Positions 1 through 9,948 of a stretch of 64,000 bases of DNA are shown piece after piece (positions within the stretch are counted from its first letter, which is position 1; each line of letters begins with the position of its first letter). The position numbers and the translations under genes were made by a program. The DNA lies in the NCBI GenBank assembly GCA_039881045.1, contig JAYWVB010000014.1, forward strand, positions 620,001 to 684,000, in the 5' to 3' direction. The notes beneath the pieces are model-generated. The model saw only the letters and a list, made by a program, of their open reading frames with translations. It did no database searches and was not told the origin of the DNA. The stretch comes from Chaetomium olivaceum (Eukaryota > Ascomycota > Sordariomycetes > Sordariales > Chaetomiaceae).

Positions 1-3000
1 AAGATGCTCATTGGCAACGATGGCCAGTCTTGCCTCCAACTAACGCGCGACTGGCCCCTAGCCCCTCGCCCCTAGTGGCGTGCTGCTTCGTCCGGGGAAC
101 AAAGTTGCCACGGTTCATAGGCCCAAGCCTCTCCGATCCAGCCAAATGGGCGAGGCGATGGCCGCCGCAATCGAGCTGCTCTCGCGCCCCGTCTTCTCAC
201 CTCAGCGAACCAAGCGAGAGGGACCAGGAAAGGGTCAGCTGCAACCTGCACACGGCCATCACCAACAACCCAGACTAGCGCTTTGTCGAGGGCTTCTTCT
301 TCCCATCGCTGGAGCGATCCGGACCGTGAGCCGGGTCCGCGGCCTGAGGTAGGTGCAGATGGCTGATATTCCATTTGATATCGCCATGTCGCAACACTCC
401 ACGAATCATGTGACGAATCCGAGATGGGCAACCCGAGACGGAGCGGTCCTTTCCTTCCTTCCTAAGTCGAAGATGGAAGATCCCCGTCGCTAAGGAGGTC
501 GCTGGCTCAAAATACCACTCAGCTCTGGCCTCGACCCTGCCTCTCTCTGCGGCTGCGGCTGCGGCCTAGGCCGGCCAGCCCCTCAGTCGTTAGAGCGACT
601 CCCTTCAAGGAGGGTACGGTCTTCCAGTGGGTTGGGCTGTGATAACTGATCGACTTCCACAGACCCTCTCGGCGGTTGAGGGGTAACTATGCCGAGCCGT
701 CGGTGGGTAAAGCTGATCGTCTGTTGAGTGGCCAGCAGTCAGGGGCCGACGGACGGGATAAGGCGAGCCGGGCGGGTGTCTCTTTTGATAAGCTTGAATC
801 AAAACCCAGGCCATCACCATCTCCTCACGGCGCTCCAGGTTGTAGAAACTCGATTCACTCGTTTTGAATCACGCTTACCCCCGGGGCACAGGGGAAATCG
901 GATCAACAAAGGAAGTTTTTTTTTCCCCGGGCCGGCGTCGGCATGGTTGGCCAACGGCAACACGGTGCCAGGTGCTGGACCGACAGGACTCATAAACTGG
1001 CTAAAGGGCACCCAAGACTCGCTTTGCTGCAATGCTGCCCTCCTCAACTTAGATCAGCATGCTGCCCTTGGAGCGGATGGCCTCGTTCGGCGCTTTTTGG
1101 AGGGGGTGGGATGCCTTCCACTGACTTCTCATGCACAGGAGAAGCAGCGATGCATCTACTGTACACTTCTCCGTACACACGACCCTTATCTCTGAATCCT
1201 GCCAGCCGGCCCTGTCACACTGCCGGCTACTTATGCAACGAGGCCGGAAAGGCAGGTCGATAACGTCGGGACGGGAGGACCATGAGAACCGCACCAAGCA
1301 CGAACACTCGTCTCCGCAGATTGCTCAATGCTCACTCAAGGATACAACAACGGTCCGAGAACATTCACACACGATCGGTCACCGCAAAGGGCAGCTCACC
1401 TTTTTTTGAACCATTTTCTTCTCGGCAGTTGCCGTAGGCACAGGGCAGCATTGGCTTCCCACCGCCTTTCGTCTGGCCGGCGCCCCACCGCTCACCGCCC
1501 TCCTGAAAATCCACCCGGGGATCCCGGCCGGTTGCTCGATCCCCGGCAAACCCCACCGTCACAGCCCACCAACCGAAAGATCAACAGGTCCCGGCCCGTC
1601 TAGACGACATGGGACAACAAACTTTTTTGAAACATTTGTGAGGGATGCGAACCTCATGATCTCTTCTGGCCGGAAATCATCATTTTGCTCGTGGCAGCCA
1701 CCGACCCGAGGAGTCGTATTCCTTCGACTTATTTTTGGCCGCGGGGAAAGGAGGGGTTCGAGGTCAGAAACGCGGGGTTGGGCTCGCCTCCCCGGGGCGA
1801 CCACCCGCCAGCCATTGCATCGGGGGAATTAATCGAATTGAGATAGGAGAGCGGGAGGTTAAAAAACCATCGGGGGCTGGGGAGGCCCTTTTGCGCAGGT
1901 GCTAACGCCATGGCATGGACAGCGAAGTTTCTTCCCATGGCAACGGGGCAGGTTCGGATCACCTTTCGCTTGGTTTGCATCCATCATTCTCCATTCTCCA
2001 TTCTCTCGCCAGTCGGGCTATTTCCGTTTTCAGTCTATTCCGTCTTCAGTCGATGTCCTTGCCACTGGCGTGGGACCTGAACTAGTGAACTACCTAGTGA
2101 ACAACACACACTAACTATGCTATGTACGAGACAAGTCAGGAGATCTTGATTCTCACCCCGCATCAGGCGAGAATCTGCGGAGGCGAGATCTTTCTCCCGG
2201 GGAATGGAATTGAGACAGCAAGCGGGAGTCGATCAGCGGCTCATCCCATTGCTCTGCTGGTTCTGGATGGGACGTGGACCGCTCCCGTCCGTGTTCGCGG
2301 GGCAGCGGGATCGAACGGCCGGGTGCGGTGCCCACCCTCAGGTCAGGATCGTCTGTATCCGGCTGGCGCTATTGACCTCGATCCCCTGGACGGGCCGGGG
2401 GGCTATCTCTTGACCGCCGTTACGGGTCGCGAATTCCGCGTCTGGGCCGAGTTGTTTTGTTACCAGTCGTAACCACAACAACAGCGACGTCGGTGAAAAA
2501 TGAGAATAATGAAAACTGAAAATGAAAAGTCCGCAACTAGCGGTCGGCACGATTGTTGCAAGTTGACCGTGGTGTTGATATTGTCTCTGGTTGGTCGTGT
2601 TTCCGGCCTTCTTGGTGAAAAGCCCTTCCTCCCTCTCAGAGCCAATCGATGAGAGTTCAGCCATCCAGCTGTCCGGATCCAGGCTGGCCAGCCAATCAAG
2701 CCGACGCGCGACGGGCAAAGCGTGTGGCTGACGATGCGTGACGATTCGCGCTTTGCTTGACCGCTACTGGACCGCCGTTTCAGGGCCCCGCACGTCGCCC
2801 AAGCCCCGGGCAAGGCATCCTTGCCAACCCCTCCTCTTCCCCACAGCCGCACATGGAGGAAGAGGGAATGAGGCTGATGAAATCGGTGTGGTTCGTCGAT
2901 CCGGCCTGCGTGGTGATGAGCGGGCTTGTCAGTCTCTCGTGTCGCAAAAACAACCAACTTCATGAATGTCGGGGACCTCGCCCTTTGTTTCCCCAACTTT

Positions 3001-3512
3001 GCCCGCCCTTCTCTGAACCGCATTCTTCAATTGCCGGCCCATCCGCGCCGTCCGTTTCGCTGACCTGACCTGTTCGACATTCAGGCAGCCGCTTCTTCCG
3101 GAAGAACTGCGACAAAAAAACGACTCGCGATCCGCCTGGTTGCGCCTCTCTCCCTCTCCCGAACGACGTGCCCTGTGTTGTTGGAAACTTGTGTGTCTGT
3201 GTCGGGCTCCATCCGCGGCCGCGCCGACGGGATCCTCTTCCTCATTTCTCCTCCCAAAAAGTGTCGTATCCTTAAATGCTATTCGAAAGGACTTCAGTGG
3301 CCGTCTCGATCACCCGCTCGTCGTGTCGTGCCTGACACGGCGGCAACGCCGAAGCAACGTCGCGGGGCGACTCCTCAATTTTCCATCTCCACCCCGCGTC
3401 CATTCTCCGGTGCTAGATCCCTCCCCGGCGACAGCAGGAATCTCTCCCCTCGGTGTCCTCGCATCTTCGGTCTGTGCGTCGCGATTTTCGGGAACCTCGA
3501 TTGCCGACAGAC
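1..3512. other. Intergenic region upstream of the first gene
   Basis: No supportable coding region was found. Open frames here reach about 190 codons, but they have no recognisable family, many lack an ATG, and they overlap one another on both strands. The last kilobase is rich in pyrimidine tracts and CTC/TCC runs, as is usual for promoters and 5' leaders of filamentous ascomycetes, so it probably holds the promoter and leader of the gene starting at 3513. Confidence 0.6.
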
Positions 3513-4994
3513 ATGGCGTCCGTGGGCAGTGGGCAGTCCGGGACCTCGGTCACTAAGATTACTAAGGCGAGAGGGAAAATGGTGAAGCCGATATTGAAGA
3601 GGCTGTCGCAGTCGGAGAAAAACTCGTTGGATTTGGATCGGGGTTGGGATGAGCAGCAGATCGAGCAGTTGGCAGCGGGGTGGGATGGTTATTCGGGGCA
3701 GGCGAGAGATGTCAGTTTTGGCTTTCCGAGTGCTCCCGGGCTCGGGGCAGGTGATGCTGTGGCGGCGATAGGCGGCGGGGGAAGTGCTATCCGGGCCAAC
3801 CTCAAGTTTCAACACGGTCGTTCGGGTTCCCAAACTTCGGCTGGAAGCGGGCCTCGCGCAGCGTTCGTGCATCCATTTGCGCAAACACCACGGACGTCGA
3901 CGCCGCCAGTGTCATATGCCAACTCTCTGGCGTCATTCGACAATGGGAGGGACATCTCCCCCACCATTACTGAGACCGAGGACGACGCGGGCTTTGACTC
4001 CGGCGCCACTCCGTATGCAACGCATGTGAGCACATCGCATGTGCCTACGCACCCTCCGCCAGCTGGTGCCTCACAACCTAATCTTCAACGGCCGTCATTG
4101 AGCAGCCAGCGGACCTCGTCATTCCCGGAAACGCCTGCCTCTAATCCGCCATCTCTTCGGATCAACACGAGTGGTCGGTCGGTTTCTGGAACTACCGCAA
4201 CTTCCTCCCGTCTTGCGCACGGAAGTATTCCATCTCCAACCCACTCCGAACTCAACCTCGATTCGTACAATTTAAGTGTTAGCTTGACCGGCACTCTCGA
4301 TTCGCCCACAGGAAGCTTAGGCGGTGGCAGCGTCGCTTCGCCTCAACAATCTCAATTATCACCTCTTCGCGCATCGCTTGACATGGGCGTGTTTCCCCGC
4401 CTCCGCAACCGCTCCGAGATAGACACGGCCGCGCAAATCGAGAACATCCGCGTTGCGCGCCGTAAGTTCGAGGAGCGCGAGCGCGAAAAAGAGGAAAAAT
4501 ACGACCGCGAAATGATCCGCAAGCGCGAACGCCGCGACAACAAGGAGGCCAGCCGCATCGAGAAGGGCGAAGCACCGAGCCGGCCCTCGATGCATCGTAG
4601 GAAGACACCCACAGGCCTGTCGACCGTCTCTGAACCGGGCCCGAAATCTGCCAGACCGAATCTAACCACCCCACAGTTTGACTTCTCAGTCCCGCCTGCG
4701 CGCAGCAGTGGCATTGTGCTTGGAATGGGAAAACGGCGGCACACCGACTCCCCCAGCACAATGACCAAGGGCGAGAAGCAGATGGGCTTTGCCGCCCGCC
4801 GGTATGAGAGCGTCTCGCTTGTGCCCCAAACGCCCCCTTCGTTTGGTGTGACGGCCGACGATGTGCTGTTCGCACAAGCGCCGCCTCGCCGGGGAAGTGG
4901 TGGTGCGAAGGGTGCGAAACGGAAGACCCAGGGATATTGGCAGGAGTTTCTCCTCTGGCTGAGGACGAAACTGCTTCGTCTGAATTCCCGGTAG
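3513..4994 (+). CDS. Conserved disordered fungal protein of unknown function
   Basis: A single-exon frame of 493 codons. The ATG at 3513 is preferred over the frame opening at 3453 because the text resembling homologues begins just after it. Residues about 20-45 hold a conserved block, KPILKRLSQSEKNSLDLDRG. The middle is rich in Ser, Pro and Thr and looks disordered. A charged, probably helical segment (encoded about 4430-4570) carries REREKEEKYDREMIRKRERR. A second conserved block lies at the C terminus, from GKRRHTD to the final aromatic-basic tail WQEFLLWLRTKLLRL. I recognise this architecture from uncharacterised ascomycete proteins but know no function. The amphipathic tail could bind a membrane or a partner (inference). 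No signal peptide is seen. Confidence 0.8.
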   Translation: MASVGSGQSGTSVTKITKARGKMVKPILKRLSQSEKNSLDLDRGWDEQQIEQLAAGWDGYSGQARDVSFGFPSAPGLGAGDAVAAIGGGGSAIRANLKFQHGRSGSQTSAGSGPRAAFVHPFAQTPRTSTPPVSYANSLASFDNGRDISPTITETEDDAGFDSGATPYATHVSTSHVPTHPPPAGASQPNLQRPSLSSQRTSSFPETPASNPPSLRINTSGRSVSGTTATSSRLAHGSIPSPTHSELNLDSYNLSVSLTGTLDSPTGSLGGGSVASPQQSQLSPLRASLDMGVFPRLRNRSEIDTAAQIENIRVARRKFEEREREKEEKYDREMIRKRERRDNKEASRIEKGEAPSRPSMHRRKTPTGLSTVSEPGPKSARPNLTTPQFDFSVPPARSSGIVLGMGKRRHTDSPSTMTKGEKQMGFAARRYESVSLVPQTPPSFGVTADDVLFAQAPPRRGSGGAKGAKRKTQGYWQEFLLWLRTKLLRLNSR

Positions 4995-6856
4995 AGGGTT
5001 TTCTTCAGCTCACTTTACGTTCCGCTTGGGTTAAATCACAGGACCAAGCGGCGAGGAGGTCAAACAGAACCCCTCAACATTTAACATGGCCTTCAGCATA
5101 CATCACAACTACCGACGCACAGACACATTAACCATCCACACCCATCAACCCACCGATTTACCACTCGGTATCATATCAGCACATCACACTTTACCAGCGG
5201 GTTTGACCGACCGTTTGGGTGACTTTTCAAGGACCCCGGAAAATCCCCTTCGGACTTTAGACATGATTCATTCTTCCTCTCTCTCCTCTCGGCAACAACA
5301 ACCAGTACACGGCAGATAGTCACGGTGCAGCACACCTGTGGCATCTGGAATTGCTTTTTTTATTAGGGCGTTCAAGGGCTGGGGTTCCTGTTCCTTTGGA
5401 AGGCACGGAACCGGAGGCTGGTCTTTTTGTTTTCCCACCTACATTTTGCGAGGGCGTTTCTGGATGGGGACTCTCTTGTTTTTTTCGCATCGTTCTTTTG
5501 CATGACATTTTCACGTTTCCTCTTCATCACGGTCTTTTTTTTTCGGCTCTGGATCTGGCCCTGTCACTCTCCCTCACTCTCTTGGGAGTTGGGCGAGATT
5601 GGATCAGATCGATACCTGGGTATCGTATTGATTTTATCTATGGGTCTGCATTGGGAAAGGGGATTTGGGAACAGGAACACATGACCCCTTCGCTGGATTG
5701 GGGATTTCTGGAGCATCATGTCGTCACGTCATCACTTCACGGCGGACCATGGTTCCGGCTCGGGTCTGGAATTAGAGAGCCATTGAACTTTTGGGAGGGG
5801 TTTGGTTTTTGGACTGGGCAAGGTCTTGGAAGCACCTACCTCGGTCACCAGGCCCGGGATTTTGCGTTTTGCTTCTTTCCCTCTTTCTTGCTATCGTTAA
5901 CGGGTCACGGTTGGGTGGGTAGACATGGCACGGTCCGGTCGTGGTTTGGCTGGACACACATGGATTAGGTGGAGCTCCCAGATGTGGTTGAGCTCGCCTG
6001 CGGTCACGAGACTGCCTCGCGTTAGGTCGATCAAGCTTGCTCCTTGCTTGCTTAAAATTTACTTGATGCTCCTTTTGAGACAAATCATGGGTTCTCTACT
6101 GTGTTGAGTTGTGATGTGAGCCGTGACAACAATATCACACTTGAAGTGAGTGTTAGGTCGGGGGGACAGAAAGAGGGGGTGGTTTAAGTGGTAACATTGC
6201 TAGTCATGTCTCTTTGTTCAGATTCCCATCTTCCAGGCTCTCGTTCTTCTTGCCATTCTGATGCAACCACCCGCCGATGATAACCCCCACCCGTTCATCA
6301 CCGTCGTTCATTCTTCCCGGAACAACCGAGGCATCACCAAAGCTCAAGTGGGGCGTCACTGTAACCCTGAACGGGTCGTCTCTTCTCTTCTCCCCTTTAA
6401 GTTTGAAGTTTATTCGAGGTGTACAAAAAAGTAACTAACGCCAAGCGGGTGCTTTATTGGATCCCGACTTGATGGTTTCCTACCGATCTCTCACCATTGA
6501 AGCTTCCTTTGAACTCCAACGGCATTGACGGAACTCGTTCTTCACCGAATCGCGGTTGAGGGATCCTTCCTACTGTAATCCTACCCCGGCTCGTTAGTGC
6601 CACTCGTAACTCATGCTCAAACAGGGATTGTGAGTTGCGGGAAGTTGCGATGGGATTGAAGTGAGAACCATTGGAATCGCGTCTTAACATCCACAATTGT
6701 ACTGTACATACTTCGTCGGTACTTTCATCGGATATCTGCAGCTACAAGATACCTCAGATACCAGGTGGTCAACAACACATCTCAACTTCCTGTCTTCGTG
6801 GACATACGACCACATACTTCGCCAGATCTGATTTCATTGAAGAGCAACACTCAGTA
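4995..6856. other. Intergenic region, 3' end of unknown gene to amidase
   Basis: A T-rich stretch around 5350-5970 leaves a 205-codon frame open, but it starts with TTG, has a biased aromatic and Leu composition and matches no family. I take it as 3' UTR or spacer. The part from about 6200 is probably the amidase promoter. No RNA gene or repeat was recognised. Confidence 0.5.
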
Positions 6857-9174
6857 ATGGCTTCCCAAACCAGGCGATTCGCCAACCATCCCGGCGCAAA
6901 AGAGGCACCCGCCTCTGCGCTGGAGTACCGCATCGAAGAAGACCGTAATCCTCCCATGCGCGGCTATCCTCTTGTCATCGCCTCTGCCATGTAAGTGTTT
7001 CCTATCTTGCGTGTACACACCAGCAACACCAAACCTGAAGATGACCAGCCATTGCTCACCATCTCCAGCATCGAACGTCTACCCTTCCTCCAGAAAATGC
7101 TCTGGAACAACGCCAAGTTCGGACAAGCCAAGTACACGCCCGGTCTAGAAGGCGTCCCATGGCGAATCCAGGTAAGCAAGCAGTTCCCTCACCAACCCAC
7201 ACCCATCAACCCCTCTAACAGCCCCCCCCTCCTCTCCTAGCCGGACGTAGTCCCCCTCGCCGACAGCACCTCCCCCACCAGCATGCTACCGCTCGAGCCC
7301 GAACTCCTCCGCACCCAACCCGCCGGCCTCGCAGGCCGCTTCCTGTCCGTGGCCGACTACCACGAGGCCTACAAGACCGGCGTCGTGACGCCCCTTGACG
7401 TGGTCTCGGAGCTGGTGCGCCTGACCGACCCGTTGCGCCAGCCGGCGGGCCAGTACGCGGGCGCGTGGACGCAGACGCGTGGCGTCGAGGCGCTCAAGGC
7501 CGCCGAGGCGTCGATGGTGAGATGGAAGAGGGGCGAGCCGCTGGGGGTGCTGGATGGCGTGCCGTTTGGCGTGAAGGATGATCTGGCGGTGGAGGGGTTT
7601 GTGTCGAGGATGGGGATGAAAGTGAAGGAGGGGGAGGAGTATTTTTGGAGGGTGTGCGACGAGACGGTCTGGCCCGTGAGGGCGCTGCAGGCGGCGGGGG
7701 CCGTGATGGTGGGCAAGTTGAATCAGCATGAGATTGGCATGGGTGAGTTTATTTTTTTGTTTTCTGTGTCGGGGGTGCTGTTCCTTTGCTGACGGTGTGG
7801 TAGATACGACTGGCTGCAACGTGAGTATTGCCTACTCTGCCCTTTGGGCTAGGCTAGTTGGTGATGGTGTGGACTAACGACTATCAAGCCATCGACGGGG
7901 ACTCCCATCAACTGGTACAACAAGTCGTACTACCCAGGCGGGTCATCATCTGGCGCCGGGTCTGCTCTGTGCGCCGGCTTAGTACCGATTGCGATCGGGA
8001 CAGACGCAGGTAAGGGAAGCTACACAGTAGGTAGGTTCTTTTGAAACGATGCCTGACATTGTGTTCCGTTGTAGGAGGTAGCATTCGTATTCCCTCCGCC
8101 TTCTGCGGTGTCTACGGCCTCAAGCCGACACACAACCGAGCCTGCTACATGAACTCGTCCATGTGTACGGTCGGCCCCATGGCAGTAACCGCGACAGATC
8201 TGACCATCGCATACCGGTTTGCGTCACAACCCAACCCCGACGACACAGTCCAGAACCTGCTTGCCATATCCACACCCCCGGATCCCTCCGCCAAGAAGTA
8301 CGTCGGCGTCTGCCGCAAGTGGGTAGCCAGGGCGGACGCAGACGTGCTGGAGATCTTCGAGAAGTCCTTGGCGCACCTCACCACGCTCGGATACGAGGTC
8401 GTCGACGTTGACCTACCATTTCTGCGTGAAGGCCAGCTCGCCCACTCGGCAACATGCGTGACGGAGGCGGCGGCGGGCGCCCGGTCGCGCGCCAACCACC
8501 CAGACCACTTCCTCGGCCTGCTCAGCCACGCCAACCGGGTCACCATCAGCACCGGCGCCCAGACCCCGGCCATCGACTACCTCCGCTACGGCCAGATCCG
8601 CGTCGTCATCATGCGCCACCTAGCCTTCCTCTTCAAGAAGTACCCGGGCCTGCTGCTCCTCACCCCGGCCACCCCCGCCGCCGGCTGGCCCATCACCCCC
8701 GGCGACCAGGCCTACGGCTGCATCGACGCCAACAAGCTCATCCGCAACATGACCTTCGTCTGGCTCGCCAACACCACCGGCTGTCCCGCCGTGAGCGTGC
8801 CCGCGGGCTACGTCGACCCCAAGCACGGCCCCAGCAACGGCGGGGCCTTGCCCGTCGGCCTGATGGCTCTTGCGGAGTGGGGCATGGAAGAGCAACTGCT
8901 GGCTTTTGCGAGGGAGCGCGAGACCTACCTGAATCATGTCTACCCCGGAGGCAGGCGTCGGCCGGATGAGTGGGTGGATGTGATCAAGTGTGCGAAGGAG
9001 TGGTCGGGGGTGAGGGAATGGGCGAAGCAGAAGGTGGAGGAGGAGGTGAGGGAGAGGGAGGAAAGGGGCGGGGATGAGGAGGAAGAGGGGGAGAGGGAGG
9101 TGGAGGGGGAGAGGGAGGGGAGGGGGAGAGGGAGGTGGAGGGGGAGAGGGAGGTGGAGGGGGAGAGGGAGGTAG
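6857..9174 (+). CDS. Amidase (amidase signature family)
   Basis: Predicted to hydrolyse amide bonds; the substrate cannot be read from the sequence. Six exons: 6857-6990, 7069-7171, 7241-7742, 7804-7820, 7889-8009 and 8075-9174, giving 658 aa. All introns are GT-AG and all phases match. The catalytic triad of the family is visible: Lys191 in PFGVKDD, the cis-Ser271 in GGSSSG and the nucleophile Ser295 in GGSIRIPS. The Ser-Ser spacing of 24 equals that of fatty acid amide hydrolase. The N terminus (RFANHPGAKEAP) matches the typical start of fungal members. Exon 4 is only 17 nt long. The last 45 or so residues are an acidic then Arg-Gly-Trp tail encoded by a purine-rich tandem repeat; this tail is not part of the enzyme fold. 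Confidence 0.9.
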
Positions 9175-9195
9175 GGGGAGAGGGAGGTGGCTGGG
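9085..9195 (+). repeat. Purine-rich 18-bp tandem repeat spanning the amidase stop
   Basis: About five to six copies, some imperfect, of the unit GGGGGAGAGGGAGGTGGA. The repeat encodes the RGRGRW-type tail of the amidase and continues past its stop codon. The stop arises where one unit reads GGTAG instead of GGTGGA. A G15 run follows at 9237-9251. Confidence 0.85.
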
Positions 9196-9948
9196 TCGGC
9201 GGTGGTGGAGGATTGAGGGGTGGGAGAGGCTTTTGTGGGGGGGGGGGGGGGAGGAGGAGAATGGTGGGGGGTAAGGAGGGTAAGGGGTGGGGTGAGTAAA
9301 TGGTTGATGGTTGAGTGTGAGAGGCGGATCGGATGTGAGAGACGGGTTAGGTGTAGACGGCAAATTAGGTGTATGAGGCTGAAAGGGTGCTTGCTTAGAG
9401 GAGGGTTAATTGTACGGCGTTGAATGAAGCGTACGAGTAGTGTGTTGGTAGGGTGCTGGACTGTATTATGAATCGGCGGATGGCTTGGAGGACGGAAGGT
9501 TGGATGTATGTACTAGTTTTGCGTGTTCGAGTTAGCTGTATAAAGTGATACGTTTGGTTTGGGTGTCGGCAGCTCTCGGGTAACCTACCTGGGTACCTTT
9601 CTCTCCCTGAGATATGCTTTACTGGCCCCGCTAGGGCGACGTATCATCTCGCTGTCGAAACATTCCCAACATTTCCTCGATCCATCTAGGTAGGAAATTG
9701 TTGGAGGATTACTTGTGTTTTTTCTTTCCCGTGCCGAGTCCAACGTAATTCGTATAGTGGCAGCCACTAACACCACACGGCTTTGATTTGTGGTATGGAT
9801 ACAAACTTGAGTGACCATATGATAGATCAATCACACCCCAGAAAAGCTTCTTGAAAGAAACTACAACCGTTAGAACTCACTATATTAGTCTTATCATCCT
9901 CTAGCGTCTCCCATTAAATTCCCACTACGGTCTGCCAGTGATGATCCA
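9175..9948. other. Convergent intergenic region
   Basis: Lies between the ends of the amidase (+) and the C2H2/TPR pseudogene (-). It starts with G-rich simple sequence, including the G15 run at 9237-9251, and becomes ordinary AT-richer spacer after about 9440. No gene was recognised. Confidence 0.5.

Noticed and set aside
2338..3023. Overlapping minus-strand frames of 126 and 187 codons
   Set aside because: They overlap in different frames, have Arg/Ser-rich random composition and no motifs.
5351..5968. 205-codon frame on the + strand
   Set aside because: It starts with TTG, is dominated by Phe, Leu, Gly and Trp from T/G-rich sequence, and has no family resemblance. Best read as 3' UTR or spacer.
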